DNA of 20,077 nucleotides from Liolophura sinensis (GCF_032854445.1 NW_027018504.1:1-20077); one strand, 5' to 3'. Shown: positions 1 to 9,340, counted from the stretch's first letter. The notes: generated from the sequence alone by a model not told the origin. A program made the numbers and translations.

Positions 1-552
1 TAGTAATGACCAGTCGCGATTGTACAGAGTACAGTGTAGCCGATTTCAATAACAAAAAGACCAGGCAAAAATGCAAAAGTGGAAAAACTGTTCCAGTGCT
101 GCTGGTGAGAGGCTAATCCGACGTATTTTGTGACGAGAAAATCGAATGGTGCAAACGGCGTTGCTCTCCGACCAATACTTTTGGCTGTAGTGACAATTGA
201 ATGATCATTGATGTCATAATCACATGCCCAGCAACGGCTCTTACTCCCTGGAAACCAGGGAAATTTGCAATTTTTCAACAGCTGCCGATGCCCTGGCTCA
301 ATTCCGCATCTTTTGGCACCTTACTGAAGTGGGTCAGTGTTCAGTTGTACTTTTTACAGCAGGACTGTATCAAGTACCTTGTGTTTTTTCATGTACAAAT
401 GGTGTGGTTTTTCTATACGTAGATAAAGACATTGAGATTGTCTTGCACTTAGAAGTAGGCAATTGCTGGGGTGAGTTAAATGGGCTTAGCCCAAAGATTT
501 CAGGTCTTCTGGGCTACCGAAGGGCACATAACTTATAGTCAAAAGTTGAATA
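1..552 (+). repeat. Monomer 1 (left flank, diverged)
   Basis: It is 552 bp. Private changes include a missing T near 50, GGTGAGAGG for GGTAAGAGG near 105, an extra A in GAGAAAATCG near 137, an extra C in GATGCCCTGG near 291, an extra G in GCAGGACTG near 363, and a change at 248 that destroys the otherwise conserved NcoI site. It carries CACATG like type a but has no clear HOR partner. Confidence 0.93.
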
Positions 553-1103
553 TAGTAATGACCAGTCGCGATTGTACAGAGTACAGTGTAGCCGATTTCA
601 ATTAACAAAAAGACCAGGCAAAAATGCAAAAGTGGAAAAACTGTTCCAGTGCTGCTGGTAAGAGGCTAATCCGACGTATTTTGTGACGAGAAATCGAATG
701 GTGCAAACCGCGTTGTTCTCCGACCAATGCTTTTGGCTGTAGCGACAATTGAATGATCATTGATGTCATAATCACGTGCCCAGCAACGGCTCTTACTCCA
801 TGGAAACCAGGGATATTTGCAATTTTTTAACAGCTGCCGATGCCTGACCCAATTCCGCATCTTTTGGCACTTTATAAATGTGGGTAAGAGTTTAGTTGTA
901 CTTTTTACAGCAGACTGTATCAAGTACCTTGTGTTTTTTATGTACAAATGGTCTGGTTTTTCTACACGTAGATAAAGACATTGAGATTGTCTTGCACTTA
1001 GAAGTAAGACAATTGCTGGGTGAGTTAAATGGGCCTTGGCCCAAAAGATTTCAGGTCTTCTGGGCTACCGAAGGGCACATAACTTATAGTCAAAAGTAGA
1101 ATA
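553..1103 (+). repeat. Monomer 2 (left flank, type d-like)
   Basis: It is 551 bp. It shares CCAATGCTTTT, TAGCGAC, GATATTTGC, TTAACAG and CCCAATTCCGC with right-flank monomers 34 and 37, and the unusual TTATAAATGTGG with monomer 34. It is not the M monomer that precedes A in copies 2 and 3, so it lies outside the HOR. Confidence 0.93.
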
Positions 1104-1655
1104 TAGTAATGACCAGTCGCGATTGTACAGAGTACAGTGTAGCCGATTTCAATTAACAAAAAGACCAGGGCAAAAATGCAAAAGTGGAAAAACTGTTCCA
1201 GTGCTGCTGGTAAGAGGCTAATTCGACGTATTTTGTGACGAGAAATCGAATGGTGCAAACAACCGCGTTGCTCTCCGACCAATACTTTTGGCTGTAGTGA
1301 CAATTGAATGATCATTTATGTCATAATCACATGCCCAGCAACGGCTCTTACTCCATGGAAACAAGGGAAATTTGCAATTTGTCAACAGCTGCCGATGCCT
1401 GGCTCAATTCCGCATCTTTTGGCACCTTACTGAAGTGGGTCAGTGTTCAGTTGTACTTTTTACAGCAGACTGTATCAAGTACCTTGTGTTTTTCACGTAC
1501 AAGTGGTGTTGTTTTTCTACACGTAGATAAAGACATTGAGATTGTCTTGCACTTAGAAGTAAGGCAATTGCTGGTGAGTTAAATGGGCTTAGCAAAAAGA
1601 TTTGACGTCTTCTGGGCTACCGAAGGGCACATAACTTATAGTCAAAAGTTGAATA
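1104..1655 (+). repeat. Monomer 3 = A, copy 1 (left HOR edge)
   Basis: It is 552 bp. From about 1264 it matches A of copies 2 and 3: CACATGCCC, AACAAGGG, TTTGTCAAC, CAAGTGGTGTTG, AGCAAAAAG and GACGTC near the end. Before that it has an extra G near 1169, T for C at 1223 and a three-base insertion near 1259-1262. It also lacks one G near 1573. Confidence 0.92.
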
Positions 1656-2204
1656 TAGTAATGACCAGTCGCGATGGTACATAGTACAGTGTAGCCGATT
1701 TCAATTAACAAAAAGACCAGGCAAAAATGCAAAATTGGAAAAATTGTTCCAGTGCTGCTGGTAAGAGGCTAATCCGACGTATTTTGTGACGACAAATCGA
1801 ATGGTGCAAACCGCGTTGCTCTCCGACCAATACTTTTGCCTGTAGTGACAATTGAATGGTCATTTATGTCATAATCACGTGCCCAGCAACGGCTCTTATT
1901 CCATGGAAACCATGGAAATTTGCAATTTTTCAACAGCTGCCGATACCTGGCTCAATTCCGAATCTTTTGGCACCTTACTGAAGTGGGTCAGTGTTCAGTT
2001 GTACTTTTTACAGCAGACTGTATCAAGTACCTTGTGTTTTTCACGTACAAATGGTGTGGTTTTTCTACACGTAGATAAAGACATTGAGATTGTCTTGGAC
2101 TTATAAGTAAGACAATTGCTGGATGAGTTAAATGCGCTTAGCCCAAAGATTTGACGTCTTCTGGGCTACCGAAGGGCACATAACTTATAGTCAAAAGTTG
2201 AATA
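1656..2204 (+). repeat. Monomer 4 = B, copy 1
   Basis: It is 549 bp. B markers are GATGGTACATAG in place of GATTGTACAGAG, GACGACAAATCG, TTTTGCCTG, GAATGGTCATTT, CTCTTATTCC, a second NcoI site (AACCATGG), GATACCTGG, CTTGGACTTATAAG and AATGCGCTT. I saw no difference from B of copy 2. Confidence 0.93.
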
Positions 2205-2755
2205 TACTAATGACAGTCGCGATTGTACAGAGTACAGTGTAGCCGATTTCAATTAACTAAAAGACCAGGTAAAAATGCAAAAGTGGAAAAAACCGTTCCA
2301 GTGCTGCTGGTAAGAGGCTAATCCGACGTATTTTGTGACGAGAAATCGAATGGTGCAAACCGCGTTGCTCTCCGACCAATACTTTTGCCTGTAGTGACAA
2401 TTGAATGATCATTGATGTCATAATCACGTGCACAGCAACGGCTCTTACTCCATGGAAACCAGGGAAATTTGCAATTTGTCAACAGCTGCCGATGCCTGGC
2501 TCAATTCCGAATCTTTTGGCACCTTACTGAAGTGGGTCAGTGTTCAGTTGTACTTTTTACAGCAGACTGTATCAAGTACCTTGTGTTTTTTCATGTACAA
2601 ATGGTGTGGTTTTTCTACACGTAGGTAAAGACATTGAGATTGTCCTTGCACTTAGAAGTAAGGCAATTGCTGGGTGAGTTAAATGGGCTTAGCCCAAAGA
2701 TTTCAGGTCTTCTGGGCTACCGAAGGGCACATAACTTATAGTCAAAAGTTGAATA
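2205..2755 (+). repeat. Monomer 5 = C, copy 1
   Basis: It is 551 bp. C markers are ACTAAAAGACC, ACCGTTCC, TTTTGCCTG (shared with its neighbour B), CACGTGCACAGC, TTTGTCAAC and GTAGGTAAAG. Four one-base indels separate it from C in copies 2 and 3: minus C near 2214, plus A at 2287-2292, plus T at 2586-2591 and plus C at 2644-2645. Confidence 0.92.
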
Positions 2756-3305
2756 TAGTAATGACCAGTCGCAATTGTACAGAGTACAATGTAGCCGATT
2801 TCAATTAACAAAAAGACCAGGCAAAAATGCAAAAGTGGAAAAACTGTTCCAGTGCCTGCTGGTAAGAGGCTAATCCGACGTATTTTGTGACGAGAAATCG
2901 AATGGTGCAAACCGCGTTGCTCTCCGACCAATACTTTTGGCTGTAGCGACAATTCAATGACCATTGATGTCATAATCACGTGCCCAGCAACGGCTCTTAC
3001 TCCATGGAAACCAGGGATATTTGCAATTTTTTAACAGCTGCCGATGCCTGGCCCAATCCGAATCTTTTGGCACCTTACTAAAGTGGGTCAGTGTTCAGTT
3101 GTACTTTTTACAGCAGACCTGTATCAAGTACCTTGTGTTTTTTATGTACAAATGGTGTGGTTTTTCTACACGTAGATAAAGACATTGAGATTGTCTTGGA
3201 CTTAGAAGTAAGGCAATTGCTGGGTGAGTTAAATGGGCTTAGCCCAAAGATTTCAGGTCTTCTGGGCTACCGAAGGGCACATAACTTATAGTCAAAAGTT
3301 GAATA
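2756..3305 (+). repeat. Monomer 6 = D, copy 1
   Basis: It is 550 bp. D markers are CGCAATTGTACAG, GTACAATG, TAGCGACAATTCAATGACC, GATATTTGC, TTAACAG, GGCCCAAT and TTACTAAAGTGG. Compared with copy 2 it has plus C at 2855-2856, minus T near 3056 and plus C at 3118-3119. Confidence 0.92.
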
Positions 3306-3854
3306 TACTAATGACCAGTCGCGATTGTACAGAGTACAGTGTAGCCGATTTCAATTAACAAAAAGACCAGGCAAAAATGCAAAAGTGGAAAAACTGTTCC
3401 AGTGCTACTAGTAAGAGGCTAATCCGACGTATTTTGTGACGAGAAATCGAATGGTGCAATCCGCGTTGCTCTCCGACCAATACTTTTGGCTGTAGTGACA
3501 ATTGAATGATCATTTATGTCATAATCACGTGCACAGCAACGGCTCTTACTCCATGGAAACCAGGGAAATTTGCAATTTTTTCAACAGCTACCGATGCCTG
3601 CTCAATTCCAAATCTTTTGGCACTTTACTGAAGTGGGTCAGTGTTCAGTTGTACTTTTTACAGCAGACTGTATCAAGTACCTTGTGTTTTTCATATACAA
3701 ATGGTCTGGTTTTTCTACACGTAGATAAAGACATTGAGATTGTCTTGCACTTAGAAGTAAGGCAATTGCTGGGTGAGTTAAATGGGCCTAACCCAAAGAT
3801 TTCAGGTCTTCTGGGCTACCGAAGGGCACATAACTTATAGTCAAAAGTTGAATA
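3306..3854 (+). repeat. Monomer 7 = E, copy 1
   Basis: It is 549 bp. Type e markers are GCTACTAGTAAG, GCAATCCGCG, GTGCACAGC, TTCCAAATC and CATATACAAATGGTCTGG. E differs from the sister monomer K by AGCTACCG, GGCACTTTAC and GGCCTAACCC. An extra T near 3576-3581 and a missing G near 3600 cancel in length. Confidence 0.92.
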
Positions 3855-4402
3855 TAGTAATGACCAGTCGCGATTGTACAGAGTACAGTGTAGCTGAATT
3901 CAATTAACAAAAAGACAGGCAAAATGCAAAAGTGGAAAAACTGTTCCAGTGCTGCTGGTAAGAGGCTAATCCGACGTATTTTGTGACGAGAAATCGAATG
4001 GTGCAATCCGCGTTGCTCTCCGACCAACACTTTTGGCTGTAGCGACAATTGAATGATCATTTATGTCATAATCACGTGCCCAGGAACGGCTCTTACTCCA
4101 TGGAAACCAGGGATATTTGCAATTTTTTAACAGCTGCCGATGCCTGGCTCAATTCCGCATCTTTTGGCACCTTACTGAAGTGGGTCAGTGTTCAGTTGTA
4201 CTTTTTACAGCAGACTGTATCAAGTACCTTGTGTTTTTTCACGTACAAATGGTGTGGTTTTTCTACACGTAGATAAAGACATTAAGATTGTCTTGCACTT
4301 AGAAGTAGGGCAATTGCTGGGTGAGTTAAATGGGCTTAGCCCAAAGATTTCAGGTCTTCTGGTCTACCGAAGGGCACATAACTTATAGTCAAAAGTTGAA
4401 TA
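3855..4402 (+). repeat. Monomer 8 = F, copy 1
   Basis: It is 548 bp. Type f markers are an EcoRI site at 3896-3901 (GCTGAATTC), GCAATCCGCG, CCAACACTTTT, TAGCGAC, CCCAGGAACGG, GACATTAAGATT and CTGGTCTACC. Compared with copy 2 it lacks a C near 3915 and an A near 3921-3924, and has an extra T at 4234-4239. Confidence 0.92.
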
Positions 4403-4950
4403 TAGTAATGACCAGTCGCGATTGTACAGAGTACACTGTAGCCGATTTCAATTAACTAAAAGACCAGGTAAAATGCAAAATTGGAAAAACTGTTCCAGTG
4501 CTGCTGGTAAGAGGCTAATCCAACGTATTTTGTGACGAGAAATCGAATGGTGCAAACCGCGTTGCTCTCCGACCAATACTTTTGGCTGTAGTGACAATTG
4601 AATGATCATTTATGTCATAATCACGTGCGTAGCAACGGCTCTTACTCCATGGAAACCAGGGAAATTTGCAATTTTTCAACAGCTACCGATGCCTGGCTCA
4701 ATTTCCCATCTTTTGGCACCTTACTGAAGTGGGTCAGTGTTCAGTTGTACTTTTTACAGCAGACTGTATCAAGTACCTTGTGTTTTTCACGAACAAATGG
4801 TGTGGTTTTTCTACACGTAGATAAAGACATTGAGATTGTCTTGCACTTAGAAGTAAGGCAATTGCTGGATGAGTTAAATGGACTTAGCCCAAAGATTTGA
4901 CGTCTTCTGGGCTACCGAAGGGCACATAACTTATAGTCAAAAGTTGAATA
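4403..4950 (+). repeat. Monomer 9 = G, copy 1
   Basis: It is 548 bp. Type g markers are ACTAAAAGACC, GGTAAAATGC (four A), AAAATTGG, ATCCAACG, GTGCGTAGC, AGCTACCG, CACGAACAAATGG, CTGGATGAG, ATGGACTTAG and TTTGACGTC. CAATTTCCCATC is specific to G. I saw no difference from G of copy 2. Confidence 0.93.
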
Positions 4951-5498
4951 TAGTAATGACCAGTCGCGATTGTACAGAGTACAGTGTAGCCGATTTCAAT
5001 TAACAAAAAGACCAGGTAAAATGCAAAATTGGAAAAACTGTTCCAGTGCTGCTGGTAAGAGGCTAATCCAACGTATTTTGTGACGAGAAATCGAATGGTG
5101 CAAACCGCGTTGCTCTCCGACCAATACTTTTGGCTGTAGTGACAATTGAATGATCATTTATGTCATAATCACGTGCGTAGCAACGGCTCTTACTCCATGG
5201 AAACCAGGGAAATTTGCAATTTTTCAACAGCTACCGATGCCTGGCTCAATTCCCCATCTTTTGGCACCTTACTGAAGTGGGTCAGTGTTCAGTTGTACTT
5301 TTTACAGCAGACTGTATCAAGTACCTTGTGTTTTTCACGAACAAATGGTGTGGTTTTTCTACACGTAGATAAAGACATTGAGATTGTCTTGCACTTAGAA
5401 GTAAGGCAATTGCTGGATGAGTTAAATGGACTTAGCCCAAAGATTTGACGTCTTCTGGGCTACCGAAGGGCACATAACTTATAGTCAAAAGTTGAATA
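4951..5498 (+). repeat. Monomer 10 = H/I hybrid, copy 1
   Basis: It is 548 bp. The first ~55 bp look like H (GTACAGTG, AACAAAAAG with A at 5005). From the four-A run at 5018-5021 onward it is type g like I (AAAATTGG, ATCCAACG, GTGCGTAGC, CACGAAC, CTGGATGAG). It stands where copy 2 has two monomers. CAATTCCCCATC is private and lies between the G and consensus forms, so a G-like donor for part of it cannot be excluded. Confidence 0.88.
5005..5021. other. Recombination junction in monomer 10 (H-like to I-like)
   Basis: The base at 5005 is A, as in H (AACAAAAAG); I has T (AACTAAAAG). The run at 5018-5021 has four A, as in I; H has five. The switch falls between these two markers, within about 16 bp. 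It explains why copy 1 of the HOR has 12 monomers and copy 2 has 13. Intramolecular deletion, unequal exchange or gene conversion would leave the same trace. Confidence 0.75.
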
Positions 5499-5518
5499 TA
5501 GTAATGACCAGTCGCGAT

Positions 5519-5531
5519 TGTACAGAGTACA
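5519..5531. repeat. Inverted repeat TGTAC-AGA-GTACA, shown in monomer 11
   Basis: Perfect five-base arms around a three-base spacer, conserved in most monomers near the unit start. B changes it to GGTACATAGTAC; D keeps it. No protein is known from this sequence to bind it. Confidence 0.65.
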
Positions 5532-5552
5532 GTGTAGCCGATTTCAATTAAC

Positions 5553-5586
5553 AAAAAGACCAGGCAAAAATGCAAAAGTGGAAAAA
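5553..5586. other. A-tract cluster, shown in monomer 11 (possible DNA bend)
   Basis: Runs of five, five, four and five A begin at 5553, 5566, 5574 and 5582, an average spacing close to one helical turn. The same cluster occurs in nearly every monomer at the same place, with small length changes of the second run in type g. Phased A-tracts are known to bend DNA; curvature here is inferred, not computed. Confidence 0.5.
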
Positions 5587-5617
5587 CTGTTCCAGTGCTG
5601 CTGGTAAGAGGCTAATC

Positions 5618-5668
5618 CGACGTATTTTGTGACGAGAAATCGAATGGTGCAAACCGCGTTGCTCTCCG
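5618..5668. other. CpG-dense segment, shown in monomer 11
   Basis: Seven CpG dinucleotides fall within 51 bp, at 5618, 5621, 5633, 5641, 5655, 5657 and 5667. Nearly all monomers keep them. The few losses are CG to CA in type g (ATCCAACG), GACGTA to GACTTA in M, and changes in monomers 34 and 37. The rest of the unit is much poorer in CpG. Confidence 0.7.
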
Positions 5669-5688
5669 ACCAATACTTTTGGCTGTAG

Positions 5689-5714
5689 TGACAATTGAAT
5701 GATCATTTATGTCA
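5689..5714. repeat. Nested palindrome around AATGATCATT, shown in monomer 11
   Basis: A perfect 10-bp palindrome AATGATCATT (5698-5707, containing a BclI site) is flanked by TGACA (5689-5693) on the left and its complement TGTCA (5710-5714) on the right, with spacers of four and two bases. The arrangement is kept in most monomers. D changes the core to AATGACCATT and B to AATGGTCATT. Confidence 0.7.
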
Positions 5715-6047
5715 TAATCACATGCCCAGCAACGGCTCTTACTCCATGGAAACAAGGGAAATTTGCAATTTGTCAACAGCTGCCGATGCCTGGCTCAATT
5801 CCGCATCTTTTGGCACCTTACTGAAGTGGGTCAGTGTTCAGTTGTACTTTTTACAGCAGACTGTATCAAGTACCTTGTGTTTTTCACGTACAAGTGGTGT
5901 GGTTTTTCTACACGTAGATAAAGACATTGAGATTATCTTGCACTTAGAAGTAAGGCAATTGCTGGGTGAGTTAAATGGGCTTAGCAAAAAGATTTCAGGT
6001 CTTCTGGGCTACCGAAGGGCACATAACTTATAGTCAAAAGTTGAATA

Positions 6048-6596
6048 TAGTAATGACCAGTCGCGATTGTACAGAGTACAGTGTAGCCGATTTCAATTAA
6101 CAAAAAGTCCAGGCAAAAAAGCAAAAGTGGAAAAACTGTTCCAGTGCTACTAGTAAGAGGCTAATCCGACGTATTTTGTGACGAGAAATCGAATGGTGCA
6201 ATCCGCGTTGCTCTCCGACCAATACTTTTGGCTGTAGTGACAATTGAATGATCATTTATGTCATAATCACGTGCACAGCAACGGCTCTTACTCCATGGAA
6301 ACCAGGGAAATTTGCAATTTTTCAACAGCTGCCGATGCCTGGCTCAATTCCAAATCTTTTGGCACCTTACTGAAGTGGGTCAGTGTTCAGTTGTACTTTT
6401 TACAGCAGACTGTATCAAGTACCTTGTGTTTTTCATATACAAATGGTCTGGTTTTTCTACACGTAGATAAAGACATTGAGATTGTCTTGCACTTAGAAGT
6501 AAGGCAATTGCTGGGTGAGTTAAATGGGCTTAACCCAAAGATTTCAGGTCTTCTGGGCTACCGAAGGGCACATAACTTATACTCAAAAGTTGAATA
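6048..6596 (+). repeat. Monomer 12 = K, copy 1
   Basis: It is 549 bp, type e, sister of E (GCTACTAGTAAG, TTCCAAATC, CATATACAAATGGTCTGG). K-specific variants are AAAGTCCAGGC, CAAAAAAGCAAAAG, AGCTGCCG, GGCTTAACCC and TTATACTCAAAAG near the end. The last change removes a stop codon and lets the repeat-borne open frame run on into the next monomer. Confidence 0.93.
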
Positions 6597-7145
6597 TAGT
6601 AATGACCAGTCGCGATTGTACAGAGTACAGTGTAGCTGAATTCAATTAACAAAAAGACCAGGCAAAAATGCTAAAGTGGAAAAACTGTTCCAGTGCTGCT
6701 GGTAAGAGGCTAATCCGACGTATTTTGTGACGAGAAATCGAATGGTGCAATCCGCGTTGCTCTCCGACCAACACTTTTGGCTGTAGCGACAATTGAATGA
6801 TCATTTATGTCATAATCACGTGCCCAGGAACGGCTCTTACTCCATGGAAACCAGGGATATTTGCAATTTTTTAACAGCTGCCGATGCCTGGCTCAATTCC
6901 GCATCTTTTGGCACCTTACTGAAGTGGGTCAGTGTTCAGTTGTACTTTTTACAGCAGACTGTATCAAGTACCTTGTGTTTTTCACGTACAAATCGTGTGG
7001 TTTTTCTACACGTAGATAAAGACATTAAGATTGTTTTGCACTTAGAAGTAAGGCAATTGCTAGGTGAGTTAAATGGGCTTAGCCCAAAGATTTCAGGTCT
7101 TCTGGTCTACCGAAGGGCACATAACTTATAGTCAAAAGTTGAATA
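6597..7145 (+). repeat. Monomer 13 = L, copy 1
   Basis: It is 549 bp, type f, sister of F, with its EcoRI site at 6638-6643. L-specific variants are AATGCTAAAG, CAAATCGTGTGG, ATTGTTTTGC and TTGCTAGGTG. It is identical by eye to 13731-14279. Confidence 0.93.
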
Positions 7146-7693
7146 TACTAATGACCAGTCGCGATTGTACAGAGTACACTGTAGCCGATTTCAATTAACT
7201 AAAAGACCAGGTAAAATGCAAAATTGGAAAAACTGTTCCAGTGCTGCTGGTAAGAGGCTAATCCGACTTATTTTGTGACGAGAAATCGAATGGTGCAAAC
7301 CGCGTTGCTCTCCGACCAATACTTTTGGCTGTAGTGACAATTGAATGATCATTTATGTCATAATCACGTGCGTAGCAACGGCTCTTACTCCATGGAAACC
7401 AGGGAAATTTGCAATTTTTCAACAGCTACCGATGCCTGGCTCAATTCCGCATCTTTTGGCACCTTACTGAAGTGGGTCAGTGTTCAGTTGTACTTTTTAC
7501 AGCAGACTGTATCAAGTACCTTGTGTTTTTCACGAACAAATGGTGTGGTTTTTCTACACCTAGATAAAGACATTGAGATTGTCTTGCACTTAGAAGTAAG
7601 GCAATTGCTGGATGAGTTAAATGGACTTAGCCCAAAGATTTGACGTCTTCTGGGCTACCGAAGGGCACATAACTTATAGTCAAAAGTGGAATA
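7146..7693 (+). repeat. Monomer 14 = M, copy 1
   Basis: It is 548 bp, type g, sister of G and I. M-specific variants are ATCCGACTTATTTTG, CAATTCCGCATC and CTACACCTAGAT. It matches 14280-14827 except G for T at 7688. Confidence 0.93.
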
Positions 7694-8242
7694 TAGTAAT
7701 GACCAGTCGCGATTGTACAGAGTACAGTGTAGCCGATTTCAATTAACAAAAAGACCAGGCAAAAATGCAAAAGTGGAAAAACTGTTCCAGTGCTGCTGGT
7801 AAGAGGCTAATCCGACGTATTTTGTGACGAGAAATCGAATGGTGCAAACCGCGTTGCTCTCCGACCAATACTTTTGGCTGTAGTGACAATTGAATGATCA
7901 TTTATGTCATAATCACATGCCCAGCAACGGCTCTTACTCCATGGAAACAAGGGAAATTTGCAATTTGTCAACAGCTGCCGATGCCTGGCTCAATTCCGCA
8001 TCTTTTGGCACCTTACTGAAGTGGGTCAGTGTTCAGTTGTACTTTTTACAGCAGACTGTATCAAGTACCTTGTGTTTTTCACGTACAAGTGGTGTTGTTT
8101 TTCTACACGTAGATAAAGACATTGAGATTGTCTTGCACTTAGAAGTAAGGCAATTGCTGGGTGAGTTAAATGGGCTTAGCAAAAAGATTTGACGTCTTCT
8201 GGGCTACCGAAGGGCACATAACTTATAGTCAAAAGTTGAATA
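7694..8242 (+). repeat. Monomer 15 = A, copy 2
   Basis: It is 549 bp, type a (CACATGCCC, AACAAGGG, TTTGTCAAC, AGCAAAAAG), with CAAGTGGTGTTG and TTTGACGTC that separate A from J. It appears identical to 14828-15376. Confidence 0.93.
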
Positions 8243-8791
8243 TAGTAATGACCAGTCGCGATGGTACATAGTACAGTGTAGCCGATTTCAATTAACAAAA
8301 AGACCAGGCAAAAATGCAAAATTGGAAAAATTGTTCCAGTGCTGCTGGTAAGAGGCTAATCCGACGTATTTTGTGACGACAAATCGAATGGTGCAAACCG
8401 CGTTGCTCTCCGACCAATACTTTTGCCTGTAGTGACAATTGAATGGTCATTTATGTCATAATCACGTGCCCAGCAACGGCTCTTATTCCATGGAAACCAT
8501 GGAAATTTGCAATTTTTCAACAGCTGCCGATACCTGGCTCAATTCCGAATCTTTTGGCACCTTACTGAAGTGGGTCAGTGTTCAGTTGTACTTTTTACAG
8601 CAGACTGTATCAAGTACCTTGTGTTTTTCACGTACAAATGGTGTGGTTTTTCTACACGTAGATAAAGACATTGAGATTGTCTTGGACTTATAAGTAAGAC
8701 AATTGCTGGATGAGTTAAATGCGCTTAGCCCAAAGATTTGACGTCTTCTGGGCTACCGAAGGGCACATAACTTATAGTCAAAAGTTGAATA
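8243..8791 (+). repeat. Monomer 16 = B, copy 2
   Basis: It is 549 bp, with all B markers: GGTACATAG, GACGACAAATCG, GAATGGTC, two NcoI sites 12 bp apart, GATACCTGG and the GGACTTATAAG stop that shortens the repeat-borne frame. Confidence 0.93.
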
Positions 8792-9340
8792 TACTAATGA
8801 CCAGTCGCGATTGTACAGAGTACAGTGTAGCCGATTTCAATTAACTAAAAGACCAGGTAAAAATGCAAAAGTGGAAAAACCGTTCCAGTGCTGCTGGTAA
8901 GAGGCTAATCCGACGTATTTTGTGACGAGAAATCGAATGGTGCAAACCGCGTTGCTCTCCGACCAATACTTTTGCCTGTAGTGACAATTGAATGATCATT
9001 GATGTCATAATCACGTGCACAGCAACGGCTCTTACTCCATGGAAACCAGGGAAATTTGCAATTTGTCAACAGCTGCCGATGCCTGGCTCAATTCCGAATC
9101 TTTTGGCACCTTACTGAAGTGGGTCAGTGTTCAGTTGTACTTTTTACAGCAGACTGTATCAAGTACCTTGTGTTTTTCATGTACAAATGGTGTGGTTTTT
9201 CTACACGTAGGTAAAGACATTGAGATTGTCTTGCACTTAGAAGTAAGGCAATTGCTGGGTGAGTTAAATGGGCTTAGCCCAAAGATTTCAGGTCTTCTGG
9301 GCTACCGAAGGGCACATAACTTATAGTCAAAAGTTGAATA
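8792..9340 (+). repeat. Monomer 17 = C, copy 2
   Basis: It is 549 bp with C markers ACCGTTCC, TTTTGCCTG, GTGCACAGC and GTAGGTAAAG. It appears identical to 15926-16474 and lacks the four indels of monomer 5. Confidence 0.93.

Larger units (their letters stand above)
5499..6047 (+). repeat. Monomer 11 = J, copy 1
   Basis: It is 549 bp. Type a markers are CACATGCCC, AACAAGGG, TTTGTCAAC, CAAGTGGTGTGG and AGCAAAAAG. It differs from A by ending in TTTCAGGTC rather than TTTGACGTC and by GTGTGG rather than GTGTTG. One substitution relative to copy 2 was seen, A at 5935. I use this monomer below to locate small sequence motifs. Confidence 0.93.
1104..7693 (+). repeat. Higher-order repeat copy 1 (12-monomer variant, A-G, H/I hybrid, J-M)
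   Basis: Monomers 3 to 14 match monomers 15 to 27 of the next copy in order, except that one unit is missing: copy 2 has separate H and I monomers, copy 1 has one hybrid (monomer 10). Length is 6590 bp instead of 7134. From 4403 onward the match to copy 2 is almost perfect outside the hybrid; I saw only two substitutions, at 5935 and 7688. Between 1573 and 4239 the differences are scattered one-base indels. The first ~160 bp, up to about 1263, carry private changes and may belong to the flank. Confidence 0.93.

Noticed and set aside
4598-5150. Yeast-type replication origin consensus at ATTTATGTCAT
   Set aside because: Two mismatches to the 11-base consensus, which is too short and AT-rich to mean anything alone, and nothing indicates a yeast source.
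5618-5668. tRNA-like or RNA polymerase III internal promoter (AAATCGAATGG resembles a B box)
   Set aside because: The match lacks the required first G and last C, and no well-placed A box or cloverleaf is present. It is insufficient for a tRNA or SINE call.
5695-6033. Recurrent open frame of 84-131 codons on the + strand in most monomers, with similar translations
   Set aside because: The frame begins at TTG or GTG in most units; the first widely shared in-frame ATG is the one in CCATGG, about 18 codons in. It ends at different places by type: TGA in TTTGACGTC, TAA in B, the usual TAG after HNL, or read-through in K. Variants between types are mostly amino-acid changing, one-base indels break it in several units, and no known domain is recognisable. 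A codon-based dN/dS test on all monomers with a ratio well below 1, or spliced transcripts, would be needed to revive it.
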